This document shows positions 36,498 through 46,106 of a stretch of DNA of 64,000 nucleotides, in pieces. Each line of letters begins with the position of its first letter. Within the stretch, counting starts at the first letter, position 1. Both the position numbers and the translations under genes were made by a program. The notes under the pieces were generated by a model. That model searched no databases, was not told the origin of the DNA, and worked only from the letters and a program-made list of their open reading frames with translations. The stretch lies in assembly GCF_030538595.1 (NCBI RefSeq), contig NZ_JAUNTS010000007.1, positions 106,371 to 170,370 on the forward strand, in the 5' to 3' direction. This DNA is from Kocuria sp. Lineage in GTDB: Bacteria; Actinomycetota; Actinomycetes; Actinomycetales; Micrococcaceae.

Positions 36498-37604
36498 TCA
36501 GGTGGGAGTGGGAGTCGGTGGCAAACCCACCACGTTCTCTTCCAGCTGCAATCCGCGCAGACCGGCCACTTGCCGCAAGTCATCCAGAGCCCGTTCGACC
36601 TCCGGGGCTGTGCCCGGTGTGGCCGGTTGGATTTCCACCCGCAGCACGCTGTTCTGCTGGGAGTCTCCGTCAATTTCTGCGGAGACAGTCTGGACTCCAG
36701 AAGACTCACTGAGTTCTTGCAAGTCCTTCACCAAAGCCCCCGTGACCAGTTGTTGCTGGCCATCCGTGTAGGTCAGGGTCAAGTTCTGGTGCTCGACCAC
36801 AACCCGGTCCTTCCGCACAAGATTGGTCACCGGAGTCTGGATTTCGGTGGAGGCCTGCAACGCTGACTGCACCTGACCGGACATGGCGGAATCAGCGGGA
36901 TTGCCATCCAGGAAGGTGGTCACCACCAGCTCATTGCCCACCTCCACGCTCCACCGTTCACCCTGGCCTGCGGCCCGCAGCTGATCCAGGATTTGGATGC
37001 CGGCCCCCGTCAAGGTGATCGACCCGTCCTGAACTTGCCCCTGACTAGGCCCGGTGACATGGCTGCCATCCGTGAGATAAATGGTGATCTTTTGCAGTTC
37101 CAGCCCCTGGGCGCCCAACCCTTGCTGGTCGGCAGCTGTCACCGCCGCTTGTCTGACCGAACGGATGTTCTCTTCTGTGCTGTCGGAAGCCATGAGCACA
37201 CCCACGTCTGCGGTTCCGGAGCGGCCCGCGTCAGTCTCCGAGTACGTACCGATCACGGAGGCAGCTTCCACCCCGTTGATCTTGCACAAAACCTCTTCCA
37301 CACCGGGCACATACACGGGGACGTTTTGCTCGGCGGCAATGGGATCGGGACGGACCAGGCCGTCGTCGTCGGCGTTTGGTCGCGGCTGATCGCAGGCCCC
37401 GCTGTAGGCCCACGTGGGCAAGTCCACGCCCTGGGCCACGAACTGAGAGTCCGTGCGGTCCGGGGGTGCGGGGATGTCATTGGTGGTTGAGCTCGTACCG
37501 TCCTCCTGCCCACAGCCAACCAGGATCGTGGGGAGGACAAGAGTGGCGGCCACGGCCAAGGCTCGGCCACCGGAGGCAACGCTCCGGCCGGGGTGCAAGG
37601 TCAT
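36498..37604 (-). CDS. Lipoprotein of unknown function
   Basis: A 368-residue protein. The signal peptide has a hydrophobic core and lipobox ILVGC near 31, then a disordered linker. The rest is mixed alpha/beta; two halves each look like a small sandwich with SVEVGNELVVTTF near 205 and VLRVEIQP near 325. I do not recognise a family. ATG 37604 follows AGGATCC. It converges tightly on the small membrane protein gene (14 bp). Confidence 0.7.
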   Translation of the reverse strand: MTLHPGRSVASGGRALAVAATLVLPTILVGCGQEDGTSSTTNDIPAPPDRTDSQFVAQGVDLPTWAYSGACDQPRPNADDDGLVRPDPIAAEQNVPVYVPGVEEVLCKINGVEAASVIGTYSETDAGRSGTADVGVLMASDSTEENIRSVRQAAVTAADQQGLGAQGLELQKITIYLTDGSHVTGPSQGQVQDGSITLTGAGIQILDQLRAAGQGERWSVEVGNELVVTTFLDGNPADSAMSGQVQSALQASTEIQTPVTNLVRKDRVVVEHQNLTLTYTDGQQQLVTGALVKDLQELSESSGVQTVSAEIDGDSQQNSVLRVEIQPATPGTAPEVERALDDLRQVAGLRGLQLEENVVGLPPTPTPT

Positions 37605-37763
37605 GGGCGGATCCTGACGTACGGGTGCCGGGACCAGGTGCGTTCCTGCTGCGCGTTGGGCGCTGCGGGACCGGAGCCCTGGGGAAGGCAGTGACGGCGT
37701 GTAGCGAACAGCCCGTGAGCAAGCTCGCTGCACCAGGATAGTGCTCAGCCGCCGGTGGTGGCT

Positions 37764-38639
37764 TCAGCCTTGTTGAAGGGCCAACAAATCCAGGAAATGC
37801 CGGCGCATGCGGCTCCGGTCCGCTTCCAGACCTGTGATCAGCCGGAACGCATCCACCGCCTGCCCCACCGCCATGGCGCCGCCGTCCAGAACCGGGCAGC
37901 CCAGGGAACGGGCGGTGCGAATCAGCGGCGTGTCCACGGGCAGGTAGATCACATCTGCCACCCAGTGCTCAGTGGTGACGAGTTCCAGATCCAACGGCGC
38001 GCCGGGGTGATGGTGCATTCCAATGGGAGTGCAGTTCACCAGACCGTCGGCAGCCCTCACCTGGGCCGCCAGATCGCCGGCGGTCACCGCTGCCACCCGG
38101 GCCTGTGGGAAGTGCCGGGCCAGGGCTTGTGCACGCTCACCGGCTCGGTCCGGGTCAATGTCGAACAGACTCAGGTGTTCCACCCCGGAGTCCAGCAGGG
38201 CATAGGCCACAGCAGACCCCGCTCCCCCGGTGCCCAACTGGACCACATGGCCCTTGGCCACGGTGGGCAGTTCCGCTGCCAGGGCTGCGGAGAAACCGGT
38301 TTGGTCGGTGTTGTGACCCACGAATTTGCCATCCCGGATCAGCACGGTGTTCACGGCTTGCAGCGCTTGCGCGCGCTCAGAGACCTCATCCAGACAGGCC
38401 AGCACGGTTTGCTTGCACGGATGAGTGATGTTGAAAGCATTGAAACCCAAATCCCGGCCTGCACGCAGGAGATCACCCACGTCCTCGCCGGGGCGCTGAA
38501 TGGACGCCAGATCAATGGGTCGGTAGATGTAGCGCAACCCGTGGGCATCCGCTTCGGCCTCGTGCATGGGAGGGGTCAGGCTGGCGGTGATGCCATCTCC
38601 GATGAGTCCAACCAGATAGGACTCGTGAACCGTGCTCAT
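37764..38639 (-). CDS. NAD-type quinate/shikimate dehydrogenase
   Basis: A 291-residue shikimate dehydrogenase-family enzyme, oxidising quinate and/or shikimate to the 3-dehydro compounds. The substrate site has SLTPPMHE near the N-terminus, the catalytic Lys in NITHPCKQ near 73 and Asp in GHNTDQTGF near 110. The Rossmann motif is GTGGAGSAVA, and the second strand ends FDIDPDRA: an Asp there, rather than the Arg/Thr of AroE, favours NAD, as in the C. glutamicum quinate/shikimate dehydrogenase, to which the chain is strikingly similar from memory. ATG 38639 follows GAGGTGG. Divergent from the catabolic genes at 39 kb. Confidence 0.88.
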   Translation of the reverse strand: MSTVHESYLVGLIGDGITASLTPPMHEAEADAHGLRYIYRPIDLASIQRPGEDVGDLLRAGRDLGFNAFNITHPCKQTVLACLDEVSERAQALQAVNTVLIRDGKFVGHNTDQTGFSAALAAELPTVAKGHVVQLGTGGAGSAVAYALLDSGVEHLSLFDIDPDRAGERAQALARHFPQARVAAVTAGDLAAQVRAADGLVNCTPIGMHHHPGAPLDLELVTTEHWVADVIYLPVDTPLIRTARSLGCPVLDGGAMAVGQAVDAFRLITGLEADRSRMRRHFLDLLALQQG

Positions 38640-38978
38640 GGCGGGCAGCCACCTCTCACAGTGGATGGGTGTTACTTGCGGGCAGACCCACACGTTATGA
38701 CCTGAGTCACGCTACAGGTCACCCGGTTGCCGGGAGTTCGCCCGAGCTATTTTGCTGCTATAGCACTTAAAGATCGCTCAAATCTGTGATGGACAGCGGA
38801 TAGTCCCGGGCACAGGATGGATGGGAGTGCCAGGAGGTAGATCACATGAGCACCTGCGGTGGGCCGTTCCAAGCCTCCGCCTCCGGTCCTCAAAACACCA
38901 CAGGGCTTGTGGGGCGCGCCATACCGCTGCGCTGCGCGTCACCGTCACCGCCACGCAGAAAACAGAGGGAGAGACCCA
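38640..38978. promoter_or_regulatory. Divergent control region of the hydroaromatic cluster
   Basis: No gene is seen in these 339 bp. An AT-richer patch near 38745-38790 contains the perfect palindrome TGCTATAGCA, a plausible regulator site between the dehydrogenase and the flavoprotein gene. Confidence 0.4.
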
Positions 38979-40757
38979 GTGAGCGAGTCCGAGATCACCG
39001 TGGACGTTCTGGTGGCCGGTGCCGGAGCCGGTGGGCTCTCAGCCGCAGCCACCGCAGCCCACCACGGGTTGGAGGTCTTGGTGGCCGAACGCGCGCAGCG
39101 GTGCGGCGGGGCCACGGCACGTTCCGGGGGATGGATGTGGACGCCAGGTAACCCACTGGCCGTGGCGGACGGCCATGTGGAACCCCGCAGTACCTTCCGA
39201 ACCTATTTGCAGTCCGTGATTGACCCGCAGACCTACGATCAGCAACGCATTGAGGCTTTTTTGGAGGCCGTGCCGCACATGGTGGGTTTCTTCCACCAGC
39301 ACACTCCCCTGAAGTTTGTCCCCGGGACCAAGATCAATGACATCTACGGGCAGTTACCCGGCGCGGGCACGGGGCACCGCTCGGTTGCCGCAGCCCCCTT
39401 CTACGGCACCCAGATGCGCCGCGACCTGCGGCAGAAACTGGCGCACCAGTTCTACATGACCTCCTTCCTGGGCATGGGGATCATGGCCGGTGACGATCTG
39501 GGCAAGTTCCTGACCGCCATGAAAAAGCCCGGAAGTTTTCTACACGCGGCCAGACGCGTCAGCACGCACCTTTTTGACCTGGTGATGCACCGCCGCAACA
39601 TGCAAATGGTCAACGGCGTGGCCCTGGTGGGCCGCCTGATGCAGGCGGCAGACCAGAATGGGGTCAGCATTGAGGTCAACACACGGGTGACGGACCTGAT
39701 TTTCAACGACGACGGCGCGGTCACCGGCGCCTGGTTGCAATCTCCGGCGGGACACATCAAGGTCACGGCCCGGCGCGGCGTGGTCTTGGCCACCGGGGGT
39801 TACCCGGCCAATGTGGAACGGCGCAGACAAACCTTTGAGCGGACTCCCACGGGCCACGAACACTGGACGCTGGCACCAGCTGAAGCGGATGGCTCAGGAG
39901 CCAGCCTGGCCGAGTCTGCCGGCGGCTACGTGGACACCAACCTGACCACAGCTGCCGCCTGGTGTCCGGTGTCGCTGGTCAACTTTCCCGGTGGACGGCA
40001 GGGCGTGTTTCCGCACATTGCCGACCGCGCCAAGCCCGGAGTGATCGGCGTGCTGGCCAATGGGCAGCGGTTTGTCAACGAAGCCAACGGCTACTGGGAT
40101 TACGTGGATGCCATGGTGCGGGCAACCCCGGCAGATCAGCCGGTCCAGTCCTGGTTGATCGGTGACCACCATGCGCTACGCCATTACATGTTGGGCTTTG
40201 CCAAGCCCCGCCCGGTCCCGGTGTTTCCCTACACCCGAGTACTGAAGTACCTGGTGAAAGCTCGGACACTGACCGAGTTGGCGCAGAAATGCGGGGTGGA
40301 CCCGGAAGCTCTGGTGGCCACTGTGGAACGGTTCAACCAGAATGCTGCGGCCGGTGAAGACCCAGATTTTGGGCGCGGCCGGACACCGTTCAACCGCTAC
40401 GGAGGTGACCCCCAGGTGAAACCAAATCCAACCCTGGCGCCCCTGGGACCGGGCCCCTTCTACGCGGTGAAGGTTCTGCCGGGCTCGTTCGGCACCTTTG
40501 CCGGAATTGCGGTGGATGCGCAGTCGCGCGTGCTGAACCAACGGGGAGAGACCATTGCCGGCCTGTGGGCTTGCGGCAATGACCAAGCCAACATCATGGG
40601 CGGACGCTACCCCTCCGGCGGTGTCAACCTGGGGCCGGCCATGACATTCGGCTACATCGCCGGACGCCATCTGGCCGGTGTCACCGTGTACGAGGACGAC
40701 GGCACAGTGGCACCACCAGCATCCAACCGGGCAGAGGGAGGTGCCACCCATGGGTGA
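38979..40757 (+). CDS. FAD-dependent oxidoreductase, fumarate reductase / KstD-like
   Basis: A 592-residue flavoprotein. The FAD-binding motif is VAGAGAGGLSAAATAA near 12-27, followed by GGATARSGG; VVLATGGYPAN near 270 closes the first FAD region, and the C-terminal GLWACGNDQANIMGGRYPSGGVNLGPAMTFGYIAG segment is the conserved end. This is the fold of 3-ketosteroid dehydrogenases and of 3- or 4-oxocyclohexanecarboxylate desaturases. With the neighbours, dehydrogenation of a hydroaromatic ring acid is a fair inference. GTG 38979 has GAGGGAGAG upstream. Its end overlaps the TIM-barrel start by 8 bp. Confidence 0.82.
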   Translation: MSESEITVDVLVAGAGAGGLSAAATAAHHGLEVLVAERAQRCGGATARSGGWMWTPGNPLAVADGHVEPRSTFRTYLQSVIDPQTYDQQRIEAFLEAVPHMVGFFHQHTPLKFVPGTKINDIYGQLPGAGTGHRSVAAAPFYGTQMRRDLRQKLAHQFYMTSFLGMGIMAGDDLGKFLTAMKKPGSFLHAARRVSTHLFDLVMHRRNMQMVNGVALVGRLMQAADQNGVSIEVNTRVTDLIFNDDGAVTGAWLQSPAGHIKVTARRGVVLATGGYPANVERRRQTFERTPTGHEHWTLAPAEADGSGASLAESAGGYVDTNLTTAAAWCPVSLVNFPGGRQGVFPHIADRAKPGVIGVLANGQRFVNEANGYWDYVDAMVRATPADQPVQSWLIGDHHALRHYMLGFAKPRPVPVFPYTRVLKYLVKARTLTELAQKCGVDPEALVATVERFNQNAAAGEDPDFGRGRTPFNRYGGDPQVKPNPTLAPLGPGPFYAVKVLPGSFGTFAGIAVDAQSRVLNQRGETIAGLWACGNDQANIMGGRYPSGGVNLGPAMTFGYIAGRHLAGVTVYEDDGTVAPPASNRAEGGATHG

Positions 40758-41583
40758 TCCCACAGTTGAACCCACCGCCCGGCCCTTCGGCCTGGCGCCG
40801 CTGTCCGTGCTGGGCCTTGACCCCGTGGAGCTGGTGCACACCGCAGCCAACACCGGATTCGATTTTGTGGGCTTGCGCGTGATTCCCGTGACGGATGCCG
40901 AACCTGATCTCAACGTGCTGCCCGGGAGCGCCCGATTGAAGGCGGTCCGCCGCGCTGTGCATCAGACGGGACTACCGGTGTTCGACGTCGAATTTCTGGC
41001 CTTGGAGGCAACCACGAGCCGGGAGACCTGGCTTCCGGTGGTGGAGGCCGGAGCGCTGCTCGGGGCACGCAGCGTGACTGCCGCGGGGTGCGATCCTGAC
41101 CGATCACGTCTGAGTAACACCGTGATGGAACTGGCCCAGGACTGCCGGGATCACGGGCTGCACCTGAACCTGGAGCCCATTTCCTACCAACCGCTGAACT
41201 CAATTGCCGCTGCGGCAGCCCTGGCTGTGGACGCCGACTGCTGGTGGTTGCCAGACACCCTGCACCTGAACCGCTTTGGCGGTGACACCACCGAGCTGGT
41301 GGCTCATGCTCAGCGGGTGGGCATGCTGCAATTGTGTGACGGACCGGCGCAGCCGCCTGCTTCCCGTGACGCTCTGGTGGCGGAGTCCAGGAGCCACCGG
41401 TTGCCACCCGGCGCAGGTGACTTCAACTTACGCGCCACGGTGGCCACTTTGGCCCCGGACCTCCCCCTGAGCGTGGAGGTTCCAGACCCGCAGCGTCGTG
41501 CGGCACTGGGCCATGCTGCCTGGGCAAAGCTCCTGCTGGAGTCCATGCACCGTGTGGCAGCACCTCAGACGGAAGAAAGTTGA
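40750..41583 (+). CDS. TIM-barrel protein, probable 3-dehydroshikimate dehydratase (AsbF-like)
   Basis: A 277-residue xylose-isomerase-like barrel. Likely metal ligands are the Glu in LNLEPISY near 143, Asp and His in LPDTLHLN near 169-172, and the Glu in LSVEVPD near 243, the pattern of sugar-phosphate isomerase/epimerase family enzymes. AsbF-type 3-dehydroshikimate dehydratases share this fold and length and make protocatechuate; beside a quinate/shikimate dehydrogenase that role is likely but not proven. ATG 40750 overlaps the flavoprotein gene, and the LysR gene begins 4 bp after this one. Confidence 0.7.
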   Translation: MGDPTVEPTARPFGLAPLSVLGLDPVELVHTAANTGFDFVGLRVIPVTDAEPDLNVLPGSARLKAVRRAVHQTGLPVFDVEFLALEATTSRETWLPVVEAGALLGARSVTAAGCDPDRSRLSNTVMELAQDCRDHGLHLNLEPISYQPLNSIAAAAALAVDADCWWLPDTLHLNRFGGDTTELVAHAQRVGMLQLCDGPAQPPASRDALVAESRSHRLPPGAGDFNLRATVATLAPDLPLSVEVPDPQRRAALGHAAWAKLLLESMHRVAAPQTEES

Positions 41584-41587
41584 ACTG

Positions 41588-42517
41588 ATGGAGACACGTT
41601 GGCTGGAGGCCTTCCTGGCCGTTGCAGAGGAGCTGCACTTTGGGCGGGCAGCCGAAAGACTGCACGTCGGTCAGTCACCGCTGTCCCAGACCGTGCGCAA
41701 ATTGGAGAAAGAACTGGGGGCTGAGCTCTTTGACCGCTCCACCCGGTCAGTGGCGCTGACCTCCGCCGGGCATGCGCTCCTGCCCCACGCCCGCCAGGTG
41801 TTGGAAGAACTGGGATTGGCCACCTCAGCCGTGCGCAGCACCGACCGGGAGGTCTACGGGCGGCTGCGAGTTTCCTTCTCCGGGGCCTTGAACCATCGGA
41901 CCGTGCCGCAGCTGACCCGCGCCGTGAGGGAACACCATCCCCAGGTGGAGTTGAAGTTTGTGGATCGTCTGCTCTCCGGTGAGGCGGTACACCGGTTGGA
42001 ACAGGGGCAACTGGATCTGGGATTCATTGGCCTGCCCTACCGTTCCCCGGAATTGGAGAGCTTGCTCATCACGGTGGAAGACAACCACCTGGTGGCGCCG
42101 CACGGACACCCACTCTTGAACCGGGATGAGATTGAGGTTGGGGATCTCCAACACGAACCGATCATCTGCCCACCCAGGGACCGTGGTTCCACCATGCGTG
42201 CCACGTTGGTCAGCACCTGCCACGCCCACGGTTTCACCCCGGAGATTGCGCAGGAGGTCTTGGACCCGTTCATGATCCTGTCCCTGGTGGACGCAGGTCT
42301 GGGCGTGGCCATTGTGCCGGAGAGCATGTTGCACATCCTCCCGCGCCGGGTGTCTTCCCGGCCCATGCAGAATTATCCGCCCCTGCGCAGTGCATTGGCG
42401 TGGAACGGCGCCCACCGCACGGAAGCACTGAACGCGGTGTTGGCCCTTGCCGCCCAGGTCTTCGCCCACCCGGAGTCCGGCGCCCGCCAACCGTCAGGGT
42501 CAGAACAAACCGGATGA
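41588..42517 (+). CDS. LysR-family regulator of the hydroaromatic cluster
   Basis: A 309-residue LysR-type regulator. The winged helix at 1-60 contains FLAVAEELHFGRAAERLHVGQSPLSQTVRKLE, followed by the effector-binding domain (about 90-295). It is the last gene of the flavoprotein-TIM barrel run and converges on tctA. By analogy with QsuR of C. glutamicum it may sense a shikimate-pathway intermediate. ATG 41588 lies 4 bp after the preceding stop, so it is probably translationally coupled. Confidence 0.88.
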   Translation: METRWLEAFLAVAEELHFGRAAERLHVGQSPLSQTVRKLEKELGAELFDRSTRSVALTSAGHALLPHARQVLEELGLATSAVRSTDREVYGRLRVSFSGALNHRTVPQLTRAVREHHPQVELKFVDRLLSGEAVHRLEQGQLDLGFIGLPYRSPELESLLITVEDNHLVAPHGHPLLNRDEIEVGDLQHEPIICPPRDRGSTMRATLVSTCHAHGFTPEIAQEVLDPFMILSLVDAGLGVAIVPESMLHILPRRVSSRPMQNYPPLRSALAWNGAHRTEALNAVLALAAQVFAHPESGARQPSGSEQTG

Positions 42518-42651
42518 AGACATGTCCACGGAACACAACCCCGGAATGAGCCTCCTGGTAGGTCGGCGTGGCCTCCCTTGAACTGGTGGCGGCCATCTAC
42601 GCCTCTCAACGCAACGGGGAAGTCATCACCCTCCCGCTGGTCTGCACACCG

Positions 42652-42694
42652 CAACGGCCTGGTGCCCACCGTTGTGGTGGGCACCAGGCCGTTG
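42652..42694. terminator. Bidirectional hairpin between lysR and tctA
   Basis: Perfect 19-bp arms (42652-42670 and 42676-42694) with a 5-nt loop lie between converging genes, 11 bp before the tctA stop. Confidence 0.8.
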
Positions 42695-42705
42695 GTTGAC
42701 ACCAG

Positions 42706-44418
42706 TCAGGTGGAGCGCTCGGGCTGTTGATCCGCCCCCGAGGATTCGGACGACGTCGCCCCTCCCCCAGAGACTCCCGCGTCACTTTCACGGTGTGCTC
42801 GGGTGCCGGGCACCGGGCTCGCTGACCCGCGGGTGGATGCGGCTTGCAGCGCGTCCCGGTCGGTGGTTTGCCCATCATGACCGGATGGCGATTCCGTGCT
42901 GGATGGCGATTTGGTAGTGGACGGCGAATCAGGGCCCATGGTTTCCGTGATGGACCGGTGATGTCCGATCTCCCGCCAGATCGCAAAGCCCACGGAGAGC
43001 AGGGTGAGGATCAACAGGGTCAGCGGCAAGGGGGAGAACACCCAGGACAGGTCCCCTTCAATGATCATGGCCCTGCGGAATCCTGCTTCTGCAATGGGGC
43101 CCAAAATCATGCCGATGATCAACGGCGCCAGCGGGAAGCCGGCTTTGACCATCACATAGCCCACCAGCGCGGAGACCACCATGACCAGGACGTCAAAGGC
43201 ACTGGAGCGCAGGGAGTAACAGCCGATGACTGCCAGCACAATCACGGAGGGCCACAGGTAGCTGCTGGGCACACGCTCAATGAGTTTGGACCACAGCCCC
43301 GTGCCGGCCCAGCCCAGGATCAACAGCAGCAGGTAAACGATCAAGAATCCGATGAAGATGCCGTAGACCAGGTCCGGAGCACCGGAGAACAGGTTGGGAC
43401 CGGGCTGCAATCCGTGGACGGTGATGGCACCGATCAGTACCGCGGAGGTCACATCTCCCGGGATGCCCAGGGTGAGCATGGGGACCATGGCACCGGCGGT
43501 GCCGGCGTTCTTGGCGGATTCGGCAGCAGCCAGGCCGCGTTCGTCACCACGTCCGAACTTGGACTTGTCCTTGGCCACCCGCTTGGCTTCGTTGTAGGCC
43601 ACAAAAGCGCCAATGTCTCCACCGGTGCCTGGAATGACACCGATGATGAATCCGACCACGGAGCCCAGTAGCCCTGACGGGGAAATCTTGGCCAGCCAGG
43701 ACAGAGAGGCCTTGAACTTCTCCGTGACCACGTCCAGCTTCAGTTTGGATTTGGCTTCAAACTGGATGAGGGCCTCAGAAACCGCGAACAACCCGATCAT
43801 CACGGGAATGTAATTGATGCCGGCGGTCAGCTCTGCGGAACCGAACGTCAGACGTGGGAAACCTTGAATGGTGTCCAGACCAATCATGGCAATGCCAACA
43901 CCCAGGACACCGGAGATCAGGCCCTTGACCATGCGCCCCTCAGACACGGAGGCCACCACCGTCAAGGCCAGCAGAGCGAGCATGAAATACGCCGCTGGGC
44001 CAAAGCCCAAAGCGATGGTGGCCAGCACCGGGGCCATCAGCGCCAGCACGATCACACCAAAGATGCCGCCCAGACAGGAGGCCAGGATGGAGACTTTCAG
44101 AGCCCGATTCGCCTGGCCCTTGACGGTCATCGCGTGCCCATCGGCCACGGAGGCCGCAGAGGCCGGTGTACCGGGTGTTTTGACCAAAATGGCGGGGATG
44201 GAACCCGCATAGACGGCGCCGCCATAGATCCCCAGCAGCAGCATCATGCCCTGCAGCGGCTCCATCACAAAGGTGAACGGCAGCAAGATGGCAACGCCCA
44301 CCGTGGCCGAGATTCCCGGTAGGGCACCCACCACAATGCCGATCAGCACACCGGCCACAATCAACAACAGGACCGTGGGGTCTGAGACGGCCTGTAGACC
44401 AATGACCCAGTTCTCCAT
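42706..44418 (-). CDS. tctA: Tripartite tricarboxylate transporter, large membrane subunit
   Basis: The 12-helix transport subunit of a TctABC system, driving carboxylate uptake with an ion gradient. It has 570 residues; the family signature GALPGISATVGVAILLPFTF lies near 32-51, a second conserved GVIPGTGGDIGAFVAYNEAKR near 262, and PMLTLGIPGDVTSAVLIGA near 312. The family is ~500 residues; the last ~75 here are a Ser/Thr/Glu-rich hydrophilic tail. The start overlaps the tctB stop. The substrate is unknown, but the adjacent genes suggest a hydroaromatic acid. Confidence 0.93.
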   Translation of the reverse strand: MENWVIGLQAVSDPTVLLLIVAGVLIGIVVGALPGISATVGVAILLPFTFVMEPLQGMMLLLGIYGGAVYAGSIPAILVKTPGTPASAASVADGHAMTVKGQANRALKVSILASCLGGIFGVIVLALMAPVLATIALGFGPAAYFMLALLALTVVASVSEGRMVKGLISGVLGVGIAMIGLDTIQGFPRLTFGSAELTAGINYIPVMIGLFAVSEALIQFEAKSKLKLDVVTEKFKASLSWLAKISPSGLLGSVVGFIIGVIPGTGGDIGAFVAYNEAKRVAKDKSKFGRGDERGLAAAESAKNAGTAGAMVPMLTLGIPGDVTSAVLIGAITVHGLQPGPNLFSGAPDLVYGIFIGFLIVYLLLLILGWAGTGLWSKLIERVPSSYLWPSVIVLAVIGCYSLRSSAFDVLVMVVSALVGYVMVKAGFPLAPLIIGMILGPIAEAGFRRAMIIEGDLSWVFSPLPLTLLILTLLSVGFAIWREIGHHRSITETMGPDSPSTTKSPSSTESPSGHDGQTTDRDALQAASTRGSASPVPGTRAHRESDAGVSGGGATSSESSGADQQPERST

Positions 44419-44906
44419 CAGATGAGTCCTTCCAGAATGCCTGCCGGAAGATAAACATCAAGCAGTTCGGCGAACAGGTAGTACAGGAACGCGGAGGCAA
44501 CAATGGGGTAAACCACCAGTCCCACCAGGTTGCGCACCCCCATGAGCCACAGAGTGAAGGCCAAGAACAAGGCCATGGTGATGGGGAAGCCCAAGGGCAC
44601 CACCACCAGCACCAAGATCACGGTGGCAATCACCACGGCCGTCAAGCGTGCTCGGGCGCCCCGCGGTGGCGCCACCGTGGCGGTTTCCGGGCGCAGGAAC
44701 AGCGCCACACCCAAGATCAGCAAGCCACCGCCCACCAGCCGTGGAAGGGCCGCCGTTCCTGGGTCCTCCGACTGCACCGGCGCGGGGAAACCCAGGGTGA
44801 AAAGCAACAACAGAATGGCTGTCAGCAGCACAAGACCCGCAATCACCCGGTCAGCCAGCGGCCCACCCTGGGGCTGGTCATCGGTTGAATTCACGTCACT
44901 GCTCAT
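44418..44906 (-). CDS. tctB: Tripartite tricarboxylate transporter, small membrane subunit
   Basis: A 162-residue protein with four helices (about 22-42, 55-73, 88-125, 130-155), the normal plan of TctB. It overlaps tctA by one base and tctC by four, so translation of the three is coupled. Confidence 0.88.
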   Translation of the reverse strand: MSSDVNSTDDQPQGGPLADRVIAGLVLLTAILLLLFTLGFPAPVQSEDPGTAALPRLVGGGLLILGVALFLRPETATVAPPRGARARLTAVVIATVILVLVVVPLGFPITMALFLAFTLWLMGVRNLVGLVVYPIVASAFLYYLFAELLDVYLPAGILEGLI

Positions 44907-45904
44907 GACTGTTGACCTCCCATCCCAATCTCATTGATCAGTTCTCCGTACCGGTCATATTCCTCACCCATGAACTGATCGAACTCATCAGCATCTCGGT
45001 AGCGCTGATTCAGCCCCGTGGTTTCCATGTAATTGGAGAACTGCTCGGACTCGCGGGCTTGGTTGAAGCATTCGTTCAAGATCTCCACGCGATCCTGCGG
45101 CACCCCGGCTGGTGTGTAGAGGCCCAGGATGGCCGTGGTCTCCGAGTCAAGGCCGAGCTCCTGCAACGTGGGAACATCCTCCGGCAGGTAGTCCACCGGG
45201 GCACCGGCAATGGCCAGCGGCCGCAGCGCCCCGGATTCAATGTGCGGTCGCATTTCTGCAGCCCCCACGGAAACCATGTCCGTCTGATCCCCCAGCGCGG
45301 CCTGCAAAGCGGAGGCGGCGCCGTCGAACGGCACGTTCACGGTGCGGTCCTGGATGCCTGCGGCAAGGGACATGGACTCAAAGCCCAGATGGTAGATACC
45401 GCCGGTGCCGCTGGTGGCAACGGTGATTCGATCCTCACTGTCAATCACATCCTGCAACGATTGGTACGGCGAATCCGCCGGAACACCAAAAACCACGGGT
45501 TGTTCGCTGTATTGCAGGATCCCCTGGTAGTCATCGGGTTGGATGTCCCCAATTCCCATGTGCCCCAGCATGGACAGCTCAATGGAGGCGGTGCCCACGG
45601 TGTAGCCATCCGCGGGAGAAGCCAGGGTGGTTTCAAAGCCCACCAGGCCGGAGCCGCCCGTGGCGTTGCGGATGATGATGGGGACACCGCAGGTGTCTTG
45701 GGCAACCGCAGCCAGTTGACGGGCGGTGCTGTCAGCACTGCCGCCGGCAGCATAGGGGACGATCAAGTTGATCGGCTGCGTTGGAAAATCGCCTGAGCCA
45801 CCGCTGGCCTGCGAATCTTCCGCGCCGTTGTTGCCACTGCAACCAGCCATGACGAATGCCGTGGCAATCGTGGCGGCAGCCCAACGCCGTCGTGTGATGC
45901 TCAT
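44903..45904 (-). CDS. tctC: Tripartite tricarboxylate transporter, substrate-binding lipoprotein
   Basis: Bug-family periplasmic-type binding protein anchored as a lipoprotein (lipobox FVMAGC near 22), 333 residues. The ligand loop INLIVPYAAGGSADSTARQLA near 45 and IRNATGGSGLVGFETT near 78 are the two phosphate-/carboxylate-gripping loops of the family. First gene of the tct operon; its promoter must lie in the ~200 bp before 46107. Confidence 0.93.
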   Translation of the reverse strand: MSITRRRWAAATIATAFVMAGCSGNNGAEDSQASGGSGDFPTQPINLIVPYAAGGSADSTARQLAAVAQDTCGVPIIIRNATGGSGLVGFETTLASPADGYTVGTASIELSMLGHMGIGDIQPDDYQGILQYSEQPVVFGVPADSPYQSLQDVIDSEDRITVATSGTGGIYHLGFESMSLAAGIQDRTVNVPFDGAASALQAALGDQTDMVSVGAAEMRPHIESGALRPLAIAGAPVDYLPEDVPTLQELGLDSETTAILGLYTPAGVPQDRVEILNECFNQARESEQFSNYMETTGLNQRYRDADEFDQFMGEEYDRYGELINEIGMGGQQS

Positions 45905-46106
45905 GGAAGGTCCCTTTCATTCAGGAACCTCTAGTGTGACCGTCCCCACACTCGCATGCCACCAAGAGCCGAATTAAGTGCAGATTGCACTTATCCACCT
46001 GAGAGCAGGGCACATATCAGCACATTACGGCGCGGGGAGTGTGGGTGCCCGCAGCAGCGTCTCAGACCACTTCAGGTGTTGTCTTCAGGTGTTGTCTCCG
46101 GCCGCT

